NCBI GenBank assembly: GCA_963737745.1
Contig: CAVTTR010000012.1
Span: 372,001-436,000, forward strand
DNA: 64,000 bases
Origin: Bog-473 sp963737745
GTDB lineage: Bacteria > Actinomycetota > Acidimicrobiia > Acidimicrobiales > RAAP-2
Direction of reading: 5' to 3'
Below the pieces are notes generated by a model that searched no databases, had not been told where the DNA came from, and was given only the letters and a program-made list of their open reading frames with translations. Shown here one piece after another: positions 36,110 to 46,007 of this stretch. The first letter of the stretch is position 1. Each line of letters opens with the position of its first letter. The translations under genes were made by a program, and so were the position numbers.

Positions 36110-36505
36110 TTGGCACGCATCCTGATCATCGAGGACAACCCGGCCAACATGAAGCTCGCTGAGCTGCTCCTGCACAACGTGGGCCATGTCACGCTGAGTG
36201 CGGTCGACGCCGAGAGCGGCATGGCGACGGCGCGGGCCGACCAGCCTGACCTGATTCTCATGGACATCCAACTTCCCGGCATGGATGGACTGACGGCCAC
36301 CGCCTTACTGAAGCAAGACGCGAGCACGGCCCACATCCCCATCATCGCACTTACCGCATTAGCCATGAAGGCTGACCAGGAGAAGAGCCAGATCGCCGGT
36401 TGTGACGGGTACATCGCCAAACCCTTGCGCTATGCCGAATTACATGCCGCCATCGAGAGTCTGCTGTCGCTCGGTAGCGCCCACACCGGGGGCGGTGAGC
36501 CATGA
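36110..36505 (+). CDS. Stand-alone receiver-domain response regulator
   Basis: 131 residues, one REC domain and nothing else. Acidic pocket EDN at residues 8-10, phospho-acceptor Asp 52 (LILMDIQLPG), Thr in IIALTALA and Lys in YIAKPLR. The start is TTG immediately after the kinase stop codon (TAA then TTG), and its stop overlaps the next ATG (ATGA), so all three are co-translated. A DivK- or CheY-like shuttle between the hybrid kinase and other partners is the likely role. Confidence 0.9.
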   Translation: MARILIIEDNPANMKLAELLLHNVGHVTLSAVDAESGMATARADQPDLILMDIQLPGMDGLTATALLKQDASTAHIPIIALTALAMKADQEKSQIAGCDGYIAKPLRYAELHAAIESLLSLGSAHTGGGEP

Positions 36506-38700
36506 CGGACGTGAAGCCCAAGACCATCCTGATCGTTGATGACGAGATCTACAATCGCAAGCTTCTCGAGACGCTCTTGCGACCGGAGGGTTACCTTACG
36601 TTGACCGCCACCAACGGCGTCGAGGCGCTCGAATCCGTGCGTCTTCAGAAACCGGACTTGATTCTCCTCGACCTGATGATGCCAGGGATGAATGGGCACG
36701 AGGTTACCGCCATCCTCAAAAGCGACACGGCCACATCAAGCATTCCCATCATCATGGTCACCGCACAGACGGATCAGAGTGCCGTGCTCGATGCCCTCGA
36801 GGCCGGCGTCGAGGAGTTTGTGACCAAACCGATCAACCGGGCCGAGTTGTGGCTGCGTGTGCGCAATCTCTTGCGTTTGAAGGAAATGCGAGACCTCCTC
36901 GATGACCAAAACGCTTCCCTCGAAAGTCAAGTGTTGGCCCGCACCCTCGAATTGCAACGCTTTCGTACGGCAATGGACGAAACCGGAGATGCGATCTTCC
37001 TCATCGACGGGCTCTCGCAGCAATTCATCGAAGTCAACGCCACGGCCACCAGGATGTTCGGCTACAGCAGAGAAGAGTTCCTCGGTCTCGGGCTGCTTCC
37101 CATGGCGGCCGCGACGGAAATAAAGCTCGAACGATTCCGCGACGCCATCGTCGACGGCCCCATGGGCGAAAAGCTCACGGAGGCGAAGCTGCGCCGCAAG
37201 GATGGTCTGCACCTACCGGTGGAGATCCATCGCCGGATGCAGGAGACCGAGGGCCAGTCGATCACGGTCGGTGTTGTCCGCGACATCACCGAGCGCGAAG
37301 AGGCCCATCTGCGCCTCTACCAGATGGCCCACCAGGACCCTCTCACCGGCCTACCGAACCGGACCATGTTCTTCGAAACCCTGGCGAAAACCATCGCCCA
37401 GGCCAAAATGAATAATTGGGGCGTCGCCGTGCTCTACGTCGATCTGGACCATTTCAAGGCCATCAACGACACCCATGGTCACGCCATAGGCGACACCCTT
37501 CTCATTGAGGTGAGCGACCGCTTGGTGCAGTGTGTCCGACTCCGCGACACCGTCGGCCGATTAGGCGGCGATGAATTCGCAGTCATCCTGATCTTGAACG
37601 AACGCCACGAAGGCGCAGAGGTAGTGGTGCGTAATATTCGTAACAAGCTCAGCAAACCCTTCGTCCTCGGAAATTACGAAGTGCCGGTGACGGCCAGTAT
37701 CGGGGTCACACGGTATCCAGAAGATGCCACGGATCCCGAGCTCCTCATCACCTACGCCGACACGGCAATGTACCGGGCCAAGCAGGCAGGCCGTGATACC
37801 CATTGCATCTTCACGCCGCAGATGAACGTCGAGCTCTTGATGCAGTTGAGTCTCGAAGCCGCCCTGCGCAAGGCGGTGGAGCAGGAGGAATTCGTCCTCT
37901 ATTACCAGCCTAAAGTCGACCTCCGGACCGGGCACGTGACCGGTCTCGAGGCTCTGATCCGTTGGCAACGTCCTGGGCACGGTTTGGTCGCGCCGAACTA
38001 CTTCATTCCCATGCTCGAGGAAACGGGGCTCATCGTCGATGTCGGGAGTTGGGTCATTGCCACCGTTTGCCAACAGATCGACGACTGGTCACGCTCGTCC
38101 CTGGGTCTGGTGCAAGTCTCCGTCAATGTGTCAGGTCGCCAATTCATAGATCACGACCTCAATGCCGACGTGTCCTTAGCCCTGCAGCGATCCGGCATTG
38201 ATCCGACCTTGCTCGAGCTGGAGCTGACAGAGAGCTCGCTGATGCAAAACACCGAGGCCACCATCGCGACGTTGCTCGCCCTCAAGGAGTGTGGCGTGCA
38301 GTTGTCGATCGATGATTTCGGCACTGGCTACTCGAGCCTGGCCTACCTGCAGCGCTTCCCGATCGACAAGGTGAAGATCGACATCGCCTTCGTGCGCAAC
38401 ATCACCGGGTACCTCGAAGATGCCACCATTGCCCAGACCATCATTCAAATGGCCCATAGTCTCAACATGAAGGCGATCGCTGAGGGGGTCGAGACGGCTG
38501 AGCAGCACGCCTACCTGCGCCATCATGGATGCGACGAGTTCCAGGGCTTCTTCTTCAGTCGTCCTCTGGCGGTGCAGGATGTTGCCGAATTGCTTCGAGC
38601 AGCCGTGCTCCCATCTGTCTTGAACGGGAGCTCTGCTCTGGAATGGACGGATGTGACCGCAATCGTTCCTGTGCCCGACGACATCGCCACGGTGGGCTGA
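36502..38700 (+). CDS. REC-PAS-GGDEF-EAL response regulator with c-di-GMP cyclase and phosphodiesterase domains
   Basis: 732 residues. REC domain 1-125 with phospho-Asp 57 (LLDLMMPG); a helical linker (DQNASLESQVLARTLELQRF) of coiled-coil character; PAS about 155-270; GGDEF at 355-359 (GRLGGDEFAVIL), the intact active-site signature; EAL domain from about 463, E483 in LEALIRW, with NVSGRQF, ELTESS, DDFGTGYSS, KIDIAFV, AEGVET and QGFFFSRPL all present. Both catalytic sites look competent, so the protein could switch between making and degrading c-di-GMP depending on REC/PAS state. It lies in the kinase operon and is followed one base later by a second GGDEF-EAL gene. Confidence 0.95.
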   Translation: MTDVKPKTILIVDDEIYNRKLLETLLRPEGYLTLTATNGVEALESVRLQKPDLILLDLMMPGMNGHEVTAILKSDTATSSIPIIMVTAQTDQSAVLDALEAGVEEFVTKPINRAELWLRVRNLLRLKEMRDLLDDQNASLESQVLARTLELQRFRTAMDETGDAIFLIDGLSQQFIEVNATATRMFGYSREEFLGLGLLPMAAATEIKLERFRDAIVDGPMGEKLTEAKLRRKDGLHLPVEIHRRMQETEGQSITVGVVRDITEREEAHLRLYQMAHQDPLTGLPNRTMFFETLAKTIAQAKMNNWGVAVLYVDLDHFKAINDTHGHAIGDTLLIEVSDRLVQCVRLRDTVGRLGGDEFAVILILNERHEGAEVVVRNIRNKLSKPFVLGNYEVPVTASIGVTRYPEDATDPELLITYADTAMYRAKQAGRDTHCIFTPQMNVELLMQLSLEAALRKAVEQEEFVLYYQPKVDLRTGHVTGLEALIRWQRPGHGLVAPNYFIPMLEETGLIVDVGSWVIATVCQQIDDWSRSSLGLVQVSVNVSGRQFIDHDLNADVSLALQRSGIDPTLLELELTESSLMQNTEATIATLLALKECGVQLSIDDFGTGYSSLAYLQRFPIDKVKIDIAFVRNITGYLEDATIAQTIIQMAHSLNMKAIAEGVETAEQHAYLRHHGCDEFQGFFFSRPLAVQDVAELLRAAVLPSVLNGSSALEWTDVTAIVPVPDDIATVG

Positions 38701-38701
38701 C

Positions 38702-40312
38702 ATGGCGCTATCGCCAGGTGTCGCTCCTCGATGGTCGCCCATTGCGGCCTCGGCCCGGACACAACGTCGATCGTGGATCGTGGGTGCCTTGGTCCTGGCC
38801 GCTGTGGGAGCCCTGGTCTCGATGTTCGCCGCCGACAGAGTTGTCCATGCGCTCGGAGGGCCTACGGCACTGGGCTTTCGGATGTGCGGTGTCGTCATCA
38901 GCCTTCTGTTGGGCACGCTGATCTGTGTCCTCGGTACCGATCGGACCCGTTCACAAATGATGGTGGAGGAGCGAACGGACGCACTCCAATTCCAGGCTCT
39001 GCACGACTCTCTGACCGGGCTGCCAAATCGTGCCCTGATCATGGACCGCATCGACCAGCTTCTGGCTCGCGGCCGCCGCAACGGGACGGCCGGAGCCGCG
39101 CTCTACATCGACCTCGACGACTTCAAGAATGTGAACGACTCGCTTGGTCATGAAGCGGGCGACCAGCTGTTGGCGGCCGTGGCACTGCGTCTGGCCAGCA
39201 CACTGCGCGGTGCTGACACGATCGGTCGTATGGGGGGCGACGAGTTCGTCGTCTTGATCGATGGGAGTGATCCCCACGTTCTCCCCGAGCTCGTGGCAGA
39301 ACGACTGCTCGCCGTCATGAAGGAGCCGTTCGAACTGGACCAGTTCTCGACCACGCTCCATGCCAATACCAGTATCGGGATAGCCGTAGGCGATCGTCCC
39401 TCCGGTGGGGAGCTCCTGCGGGATGCCGATATCGCCCTTTACCAGGCCAAGGCGGCCGGCAAGAATCGATTCGCATTCTTTCACCCCGAGATGCAGGCCG
39501 ATCTCGGTCGCCGGATCCGACTGGAATACGATCTGCGCTCCGCGCTCATCGGGGGACAGTTCCACCTCGTCTACCAACCGATCTACAAGCTCGACGACCT
39601 GGCCATGGTCGGTGTCGAGGCCCTTCTGCGGTGGACGCACCCGACGGAGGGCGTGCTTCTCCCGGACGAGTTCGTGCCCATACTGGAACAAACGGGCCAG
39701 ATCCGAGAGGTGGGAGCATGGGTCTTACGACATGCCTGCGCCCAAATGGCGCTGTGGCATATCAGCGGCGACATTCTGGACGTCTCGGTCAATGTGTCGG
39801 GGCGTCAACTCGATGACGACAGGATCATTGAGCACATTCGCTCCGCGCTGCGGGTCAGCGGTCTCTCTCCCGACTCGCTGATCATTGAGGTCACCGAAAC
39901 CTCGTTGATGCGAGACGCCACGTCGTCGGCCCGCCGACTCCATGCCATTAAGGACCTCGGGGTGAGCATTGCCGTGGACGACTTCGGCACGGGGTATTCG
40001 TCTCTCTCCTACCTCCAACAATTTCCGGTCGACTGCATCAAAATCGACCGCTCATTCGTGAGTGCCATGGGCGACTCCACCGAATCTCTGGCCCTTATTC
40101 GTACGTTCGTGCAACTCGGAAGGGATCTCGGTCTGAAGACGCTGGCTGAAGGGGTCGAGACGGCCGGCGAAATGGCACTCCTGCGCGCGGACAACGTAAC
40201 CGAGGCCCAGGGCTTTCTCTTCACCGAGCCGCTCGACGCCACAGACTTTGAAGAACTACTGGTCCCAAAGCGAGTTCCTGTCCCTTCTAGCGGGAGGTCA
40301 CATGAAGGTTGA
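38702..40312 (+). CDS. Membrane-anchored GGDEF-EAL protein
   Basis: 536 residues. Two hydrophobic segments (about 25-44 and 59-80) form a small N-terminal membrane anchor. GGDEF domain about 95-260 with an intact GGDEF at 178-182; EAL domain from about 285 with E306 in VEALLRW and conserved NVSGRQL, EVTETS, DDFGTGYSS, KIDRSFV, AEGVET and QGFLFTEPL. Both active sites appear intact. It starts directly after the REC-PAS-GGDEF-EAL stop, giving two dual-domain c-di-GMP enzymes in a row, one soluble and one in the membrane. Confidence 0.93.
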   Translation: MALSPGVAPRWSPIAASARTQRRSWIVGALVLAAVGALVSMFAADRVVHALGGPTALGFRMCGVVISLLLGTLICVLGTDRTRSQMMVEERTDALQFQALHDSLTGLPNRALIMDRIDQLLARGRRNGTAGAALYIDLDDFKNVNDSLGHEAGDQLLAAVALRLASTLRGADTIGRMGGDEFVVLIDGSDPHVLPELVAERLLAVMKEPFELDQFSTTLHANTSIGIAVGDRPSGGELLRDADIALYQAKAAGKNRFAFFHPEMQADLGRRIRLEYDLRSALIGGQFHLVYQPIYKLDDLAMVGVEALLRWTHPTEGVLLPDEFVPILEQTGQIREVGAWVLRHACAQMALWHISGDILDVSVNVSGRQLDDDRIIEHIRSALRVSGLSPDSLIIEVTETSLMRDATSSARRLHAIKDLGVSIAVDDFGTGYSSLSYLQQFPVDCIKIDRSFVSAMGDSTESLALIRTFVQLGRDLGLKTLAEGVETAGEMALLRADNVTEAQGFLFTEPLDATDFEELLVPKRVPVPSSGRSHEG

Positions 40313-40342
40313 AACAATGCCTCGGCGCGGAACGAGTCGGTC

Positions 40343-40558
40343 GTGACCGTCGTCGGCAACGAACTCATCTGCGATCGCTGTAGTAGCTGGATCAGCCTCG
40401 GCGCCTCATGCCTGCGCAATCGCAACCGAATCCGCACCTTCGGGACATCGAAGGGTTGGGGTCAGCAGGCAACCAAAGATCTGTGCCCGAAGTGCCGACC
40501 CGAGAGCATCCATGCCGGTGGCGTGCCATCAGGAACCGAGCAGCCCGTCAACCCCTGA
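40343..40558 (+). CDS. Small CxxC/CxxC zinc-ribbon-like protein
   Basis: 71 residues from a GTG start. It contains CDRC (residues about 10-13), a third Cys at about 22, and CPKC (about 47-50) in a fold-like spacing, with a basic middle (CLRNRNRIRTFG). No family recognised. It is 30 bp after the c-di-GMP gene on the same strand. Existence is moderately likely; codon use is reasonable and there is no competing frame. Confidence 0.45.
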   Translation: MTVVGNELICDRCSSWISLGASCLRNRNRIRTFGTSKGWGQQATKDLCPKCRPESIHAGGVPSGTEQPVNP

Positions 40559-41029
40559 TTGGACTGGCCGCCTCGTTCTGATACGGCCGAAAGCGACATC
40601 TCTCGTCCTGGTTTTCCTTCTCAGCCCTCGCCTCCGTCTCGTACCCCTGGAGATACCTGGCCGCAACGAGCGCACCACGCGGCCGGCGTCCGGTCATCCG
40701 AGGGGTGGATCAGGGCTCCACAACGTGCACAACGCCAGATAACAGGAGACTGCTTTTCCGATCCCGACACAAAACCTTCCCTTTCATCCGGCTCGAAAAC
40801 ATACCCGCTGTGGTCCTGCTAGCGGTGGGATGGACGGTCGTCGAGCCTGGCTAGACAGCGCCGGTGACCTGGTGGTAACAGGCCGCACCTGGGCGAGTTT
40901 CAAAGGGCCGTGTGGCTCGAAACAAGCCCTCACCCTGGTTCATATCGCTATACTCCGCTCCAGCTGAGTTGACTCAACCTCCTCCAAAAACGGGGACGCA
41001 CGTAGCGCTCAGGAGCCGGAAAGGGCTCA
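40559..41029. other. About 470 bp with no convincing gene
   Basis: Short frames on both strands lack family-like sequence. The right end should hold the promoter of the GAF-ANTAR gene. I saw no terminator hairpin with a T-run and no tRNA here. Confidence 0.5.
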
Positions 41030-41749
41030 ATGGAGGAGAAGCAAGAAGCGATCGCGGAGAGCCTCCGCGCGCTTACGCAATTTTTCGTCAACGATGGAAC
41101 ACTGGGCGACACTCTGCTTCGGGTAAGCGAAATGGCATGTGAATTCACTCCAGCCAAGTACGCCGGCATCACCATGATGGTCGAGGGCTCGCCGCGGACC
41201 GGAGTCTTCACGAACCCAGAAGCGCCCGAGATCGACGAAGCGCAATATCGCAGCGGTGAGGGGCCATGCATGTATGCCTTTCGAAACCAAGAGCTCTACC
41301 GCATCGATTCAACCGTCCAGGACCACCGTTGGCCCGACTTTTGTCAGAGCGCCGCAGCTCACGGGATTCATTCGACCCTGTCGGTCCCAATGGCCGCCCG
41401 GGGGAAGAGCCTGGGGGCGCTGAACCTCTACTCGGAAGCCGAGAACGCATTCACGACAGAGCATGAGGACAGTGTCCGAGTCTTCGCCGACCAGGCCTGC
41501 ATTGTGCTGGCCAATGCGCAGGTCTATTGGGACGCCCGCCAGCTCAGCGAGAACCTGAGCCAGGCCATCGAAACGAGAGAGACGATCAGCCAGGCCGTCG
41601 GAATTCTGATCGCAGCTGGAGGCCGTTCACCCGACGACGCCTTTCAAGTCCTGGTCAACGCCTCACAACGCGAGAACCGGAAAGTGCGAGACATCGCCCA
41701 GGAGATCGTTTCCCGGACGGTAAAACGGCAAACCGAAGGCAGCGCGTAG
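41030..41749 (+). CDS. GAF-ANTAR sensor/antiterminator protein
   Basis: 239 residues. The GAF domain covers about 15-165 (RSGEGPCMYAFRNQELYRIDS, GIHSTLSVPMAARGKSLGALNLYSEAENAF). The C-terminal ANTAR domain (about 175-230: LSQAIETRETISQAVGILIAAGGRSPDDAFQVLVNASQRENRKVRDIAQEIV) has the three-helix RNA-binding pattern with conserved Ala/Gly-Ile positions. GAF-ANTAR proteins, abundant in actinobacteria, bind a small ligand or redox signal and prevent termination at two-hairpin RNA targets. The nearest downstream gene is glgX; I did not identify an ANTAR target there. Confidence 0.92.
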   Translation: MEEKQEAIAESLRALTQFFVNDGTLGDTLLRVSEMACEFTPAKYAGITMMVEGSPRTGVFTNPEAPEIDEAQYRSGEGPCMYAFRNQELYRIDSTVQDHRWPDFCQSAAAHGIHSTLSVPMAARGKSLGALNLYSEAENAFTTEHEDSVRVFADQACIVLANAQVYWDARQLSENLSQAIETRETISQAVGILIAAGGRSPDDAFQVLVNASQRENRKVRDIAQEIVSRTVKRQTEGSA

Positions 41750-41799
41750 AAATCGGGCCTTCTTGGTCGATCCCGTCGAGTGCCGGGTAAAAAGTACCG

Positions 41800-43860
41800 A
41801 TGCAACCACTGTCAGGCCGTCCATATCCGCTCGGTGCCACGCCCACCGCTGAGGGTCTCAATGTCGCAGTCTCCTCGGAGATAGCGGAGACCGTCGAGTT
41901 CTGCCTGTTCGACGAGGACGGCACTGAGGAACGCATCGCGTTGCCGGAGCGAACAGCACACATTTGGCATGGGCTCCTCCCTGGCGTGGGGCCCGGGCAA
42001 CGCTACGGGTTGCGTGTGCACGGACCTTGGGAACCCTCGAACGGCTTGCGCTGCAATCCCGCCAAGCTCCTTCTGGATCCCCACGCCACGGCCATCGATG
42101 GTGACGTCACCTGGGGACAATCGGTGTTCGGGCACGATCAGGACCAGCCCCACACCCTCAACGACCTCGATTCCGCCTCGGCCATGCCCAAGTGTGTGGT
42201 CACCGAGCGATCCTTCGATTGGCAAGGTGACACCCGCCTTCACATCCCCCTCGAAGAGAGCATCATTTACGAGACCCACGTCAAAGGTCTCACGCAGTGC
42301 CATCCCGAGGTGCCTGAAGAGATCCGCGGCACCTACGCCGGACTGGCTCATCCGGCCATCACCGGATATCTGTCGGATCTCGGCGTCACCGCAGTCGAGC
42401 TCCTTCCAGTCCATCAATTCGTGCACGATGCCCGGCTACTCGATTTAGGCCTCAAAAATTACTGGGGATACGACAGCATCGGATTTCTGGCCCCTCATGG
42501 GGCGTACAGCTCGGCGGGAACGGCCGGCCAGCAGGTAGACGAATTCAAAGCGATGGTCAAGGCACTGCACAGTGCGGGTCTCGAAGTCATACTCGACGTC
42601 GTCTACAACCACACCGCAGAGGGCAACCACCTCGGACCGACGTTGTCCCTGAAGGGAATCGACAACCCGGCGTACTATCGCCTCGTCGACGGTGATCGGG
42701 AGAGTTATTTCGACACCACGGGCACGGGAAACAGCCTCAATGTGGGTCACCCGGCCGCTCTCCGGCTCATCATGGACTCCCTGCGGTATTGGGTGACCGA
42801 CATGCACGTCGACGGGTTTCGATTCGATCTGGCCACGACGTTGACTCGGCAAATGGGGAACGAGGACATTCACAGCGCCTTCTTGGACCTGGTCCACCAG
42901 GACCCCGTCCTCGCCCCGGTCAAGCTCATCGCCGAACCTTGGGACATTGCCGGCTACATGGTGGGCGGATTCCCGGCCCGCTGGTCCGAGTGGAACGGAA
43001 AATATCGCGACCAGGTCCGCGACTTCTGGCGGGGGGAGGAGGGCCTGCTGGGAGAGTTCGCCCTACGGGTGACCGGAAGTGGCGACATCTATTCCTCCGA
43101 TCGCCGGGTCCCTACGGCGAGCGTCAACTTCATCACGGCCCACGACGGGTTCACGCTGGCTGACCTCACCGCGTACAACGAAAAGCACAACGAGGCGAAC
43201 GGCGAGGACAACAAGGACGGCGAGAGCGATAACCGCTCATGGAATTGCGGCGTCGAAGGTCCGACCGACGACCCGGAGGTGACGAAGCTCCGTGATCGCC
43301 AGCGGCGCAATCTCATGGGAACCCTCCTTCTGTCCGCCGGGCTTCCCATGCTCTTAGGCGGTGACGAAATGGGTCGCACCCAACGAGGGAACAACAACGC
43401 GTACTGCCAGGATAACGAGATCTCCTGGTACGACTGGGAGCACGCGGATGAGCACCTCCGGGATTTCACCCGCACCGCGTTGGCACTGCGACGGGCGCAT
43501 CCGGCGCTACGCCCACGCGAGTACCTACGCGGGCCGGGAGGCGCGCCAGCGCAGATGGTGCTCTATCGCGCCGACGGGAAACAAATGGTCGAATCGGACT
43601 GGCAAGATCCTCACGCCAAGACTTTGGCCATCTCGCTTGACGGCCGGCAGATCGAAGATGCCGAAGGTGACACAGATGGCGAACGATTCTTGGTCCTCCT
43701 CAACGCCCACTACGAACCGGTGACCTTTACTCTTCCGCTGGGCCACACCGACTGGCAGATCGTCCTGAGTAGCGTCGAGCCGTCGGAGGCCCCGACCGTG
43801 CAGGACGGCAACCTGATCGAAGTGGCTGACCGCTCGTTTCTGCTGCTCGTGGCGACGTAA
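41800..43860 (+). CDS. glgX: Glycogen debranching enzyme GlgX (isoamylase-type)
   Basis: 686 residues, GH13 family. The N-terminal CBM48-like domain (1-130) starts PLGATPTAEGLNVAVSS. The barrel carries VILDVVYNHTAEG, DGFRFDLAT (nucleophile Asp), IAEPWD (acid/base Glu) and FITAHDGFT (transition-state Asp). The insert NEANGEDNKDGESDNRSWNCGVEG and GGDEMGRTQRGNNNAYCQDNEISW are diagnostic of GlgX/TreX. It cleaves alpha-1,6 branches in glycogen limit dextrins and often partners TreY/TreZ; the only treY in the window (57768-60090) is broken. Confidence 0.96.
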   Translation: MQPLSGRPYPLGATPTAEGLNVAVSSEIAETVEFCLFDEDGTEERIALPERTAHIWHGLLPGVGPGQRYGLRVHGPWEPSNGLRCNPAKLLLDPHATAIDGDVTWGQSVFGHDQDQPHTLNDLDSASAMPKCVVTERSFDWQGDTRLHIPLEESIIYETHVKGLTQCHPEVPEEIRGTYAGLAHPAITGYLSDLGVTAVELLPVHQFVHDARLLDLGLKNYWGYDSIGFLAPHGAYSSAGTAGQQVDEFKAMVKALHSAGLEVILDVVYNHTAEGNHLGPTLSLKGIDNPAYYRLVDGDRESYFDTTGTGNSLNVGHPAALRLIMDSLRYWVTDMHVDGFRFDLATTLTRQMGNEDIHSAFLDLVHQDPVLAPVKLIAEPWDIAGYMVGGFPARWSEWNGKYRDQVRDFWRGEEGLLGEFALRVTGSGDIYSSDRRVPTASVNFITAHDGFTLADLTAYNEKHNEANGEDNKDGESDNRSWNCGVEGPTDDPEVTKLRDRQRRNLMGTLLLSAGLPMLLGGDEMGRTQRGNNNAYCQDNEISWYDWEHADEHLRDFTRTALALRRAHPALRPREYLRGPGGAPAQMVLYRADGKQMVESDWQDPHAKTLAISLDGRQIEDAEGDTDGERFLVLLNAHYEPVTFTLPLGHTDWQIVLSSVEPSEAPTVQDGNLIEVADRSFLLLVAT

Positions 43861-43977
43861 ACCAGCCTTTGACACCGGTATCGAAGCCTGCGAGGCTCGC
43901 TCGAGCGTCGCTCGGGCCGGTGCAGAATCCGGACCACGACGGTCGGTCATGGGCTGAGCAGTTGCCCGGGGGAGGTC

Positions 43978-45108
43978 TTGAACATGCGCACCAGAGCAGC
44001 CGTTCTCTTCAACGCACCAGGAAAGTGGGAGATTACCGAGCTCGAGCTGGAGCCGCCACGACAGGGCGAGCTCCTGATCAGGATGGTCGGAGCCGGACTG
44101 TGCCACTCCGATGATCACATGGTGACCGGGGACCTCCCTATACCTCCCGAAGCCCTGCCGATCGCCGGGGGACACGAGGGAGCAGGAGTCGTCGAGGAAG
44201 TCGGCCCCAACACTCCGGGATGGGAGGTCGGCGACCACGCCGTGCTCTCGTTTCTCCCGGCGTGCGGGTTCTGCCGCTGGTGTGCGTCGGGAATGCAGAA
44301 CCTGTGCGACAACGGCTCCCGCATTCTGTCCGGCATAAGGGAGGACGGCACCCGTCGCATGTCCCTCGACGGCAAACCCGTCGGACAGGGCGCCGGGGTG
44401 GCCACCTTCAGCGAGTGGTCCACGGTGGCGACGCAGTCGGCCATCAAGGTCAGCAAGGACATCTCCTTAGAGGCGGCATGTCTGACGAGTTGCGGCGTCG
44501 CCACCGGTTGGGGTTCCGCCGTCCGATCGGCCGACGTCAGTGCCGGGGACGTCGTCATTGTCATGGGCATAGGCGGAATCGGCATCAACGCCGTGCAGGG
44601 AGCGTCGCAAGCGGGTGCTTCGGTGGTCATCGCGGTCGACCCGGTTCCCATGAAGCTACGGGAGGCTCTCGGCTTAGGGGCGACGCATGCCGTGGCGACA
44701 ATGGAAGAGGCCACGGAAATCGCCCGCAGCTTCACCAACGGACAAGGCGCCGACTCGTGCATCGTCTGCGTGGGCATCACCACCGGCGAGCACATCGCCC
44801 AGGGCGTCGAATCCATCAGGAAGGCGGGAACGTGCGTCATGACCGGACTGCCACGCATGGCCGACGACGTCGCCATCCCGATCTCCATCCGCCACATGGT
44901 CCTCTTTCAGAAGCGGCTGCAGGGTGCCCTCTTCGGTGCTTCCAACCCCTCCAAGGACATTCCGGCGTTGCTCGAGCTCTACCGACGGGGTCAACTGAAG
45001 CTCGACGAGCTGATCACGCGGCGCTACACCCTCGATGAGATCAATGAGGGTTTCGAGGACATGCGAGCCGGACGCAACCTACGCGGCATCGTGGCGTACG
45101 GGAGTTAA
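43978..45108 (+). CDS. NDMA-dependent-type zinc alcohol dehydrogenase (MDR family)
   Basis: 376 residues. Catalytic zinc ligands: GLCHSDDHMVTGD (Cys about 42) and GGHEGAGVVEEVG (His about 64, Glu 65). Structural zinc cysteines: ACGFCRWCASGMQNLC. NAD loop: VIVMGIGGIGINAVQGASQAG. The sequence fits the NDMA-dependent actinobacterial ADH group (TIGR03989-like), whose bound nicotinamide is thought to be recycled by mycofactocin. A TTG at 43978 or ATG at 43984 could start the protein; GGGGGAGG precedes both. The LLM gene 10 bp downstream suggests shared redox metabolism. Confidence 0.9.
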   Translation: MNMRTRAAVLFNAPGKWEITELELEPPRQGELLIRMVGAGLCHSDDHMVTGDLPIPPEALPIAGGHEGAGVVEEVGPNTPGWEVGDHAVLSFLPACGFCRWCASGMQNLCDNGSRILSGIREDGTRRMSLDGKPVGQGAGVATFSEWSTVATQSAIKVSKDISLEAACLTSCGVATGWGSAVRSADVSAGDVVIVMGIGGIGINAVQGASQAGASVVIAVDPVPMKLREALGLGATHAVATMEEATEIARSFTNGQGADSCIVCVGITTGEHIAQGVESIRKAGTCVMTGLPRMADDVAIPISIRHMVLFQKRLQGALFGASNPSKDIPALLELYRRGQLKLDELITRRYTLDEINEGFEDMRAGRNLRGIVAYGS

Positions 45109-45118
45109 GGGGTAATCC

Positions 45119-45985
45119 ATGGATATCGGGTTATTTCCCGGCGGCGGGTTCAACGACGCGTCAGGACTGCGCGGACTGGGTACGGCGGCAGAAGAGCGTG
45201 GCTTTCATTCCCTTTGGTTCCCCGAGCACGTCGTTCTCTTCGACGAGATCGACTCGGTGTCGCCGTTCACAGGCCGGCGCGCCCTCGCCTCGGGCACATC
45301 ACCCATGCTCGACCCGCTCACCTGCGTGACGTTCGTCGCGGCGAGCACGCAGCGAATCCGCCTGGGCACGGGGATATGCGTCCTTCCACTGCGAAACCCG
45401 GTATTCCTGGCCAAGGAAGCGGCCACCATCGATGTGCTCTCGGGTGGTCGTTTGGACCTCGGCGTAGGAGTGGGATGGGTCGCCGAGGAGTTCGATGTCG
45501 TCGGAGTTCCGTTCGACCAGCGAGGCCCGATCACCGACCGGAACCTCGCTGTCCTCGAAACGTTGTGGACCGACGAGGTGTCGCACTACGAGGACGACAC
45601 CTACCGGCTCCCCGCTTGCCAGCAATATCCCAAGCCCATACAGCGCCCGCACGTTCCGGTACACATTGGCGGCACTTCCAACGCCGCCCTCCGTCGTGTG
45701 GCGCGCTACGCCCAGGGCTGGTACCCCTTCAATATCAAGCCGGACGACCTCAAGACGCGCCTGGCCGTCCTCGAAGGAATGTTGGCTGACCACGGACGTC
45801 GTCGGACCGAGATCGTGGTGAGCGTCTGCGCCTTTCTTTCCGCCGTCGACATCGAGGACGTGAAGCGCTTTCGAGATGCGGGCGCGGACCAGGTCATCCT
45901 CTTCGAACCGAACCTCGCCCCCGACCCCCGGGCCCGACTTGACGCACTGGTGACCCAGATTGTGGAGCCCGCAGCTGCACTCTGA
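45119..45985 (+). CDS. LLM-class, probably F420-dependent, oxidoreductase
   Basis: 288 residues, luciferase-like TIM barrel. Typical segments: FHSLWFPEHVV, IRLGTGICVLPLRNPVFLAKEAATIDVLSGGRLDLGVGVGW, EEFDVVGVPFDQRG and PHVPVHIGG. The combination, in a probable actinobacterium, favours F420 over FMN as cofactor. Ribosome site AAGGGG, 10 bp after the ADH stop, so an operon is likely. Substrate unknown. Confidence 0.88.
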   Translation: MDIGLFPGGGFNDASGLRGLGTAAEERGFHSLWFPEHVVLFDEIDSVSPFTGRRALASGTSPMLDPLTCVTFVAASTQRIRLGTGICVLPLRNPVFLAKEAATIDVLSGGRLDLGVGVGWVAEEFDVVGVPFDQRGPITDRNLAVLETLWTDEVSHYEDDTYRLPACQQYPKPIQRPHVPVHIGGTSNAALRRVARYAQGWYPFNIKPDDLKTRLAVLEGMLADHGRRRTEIVVSVCAFLSAVDIEDVKRFRDAGADQVILFEPNLAPDPRARLDALVTQIVEPAAAL

Positions 45986-46007
45986 ATAAAACCCGGGTGG
46001 TGCAGCT

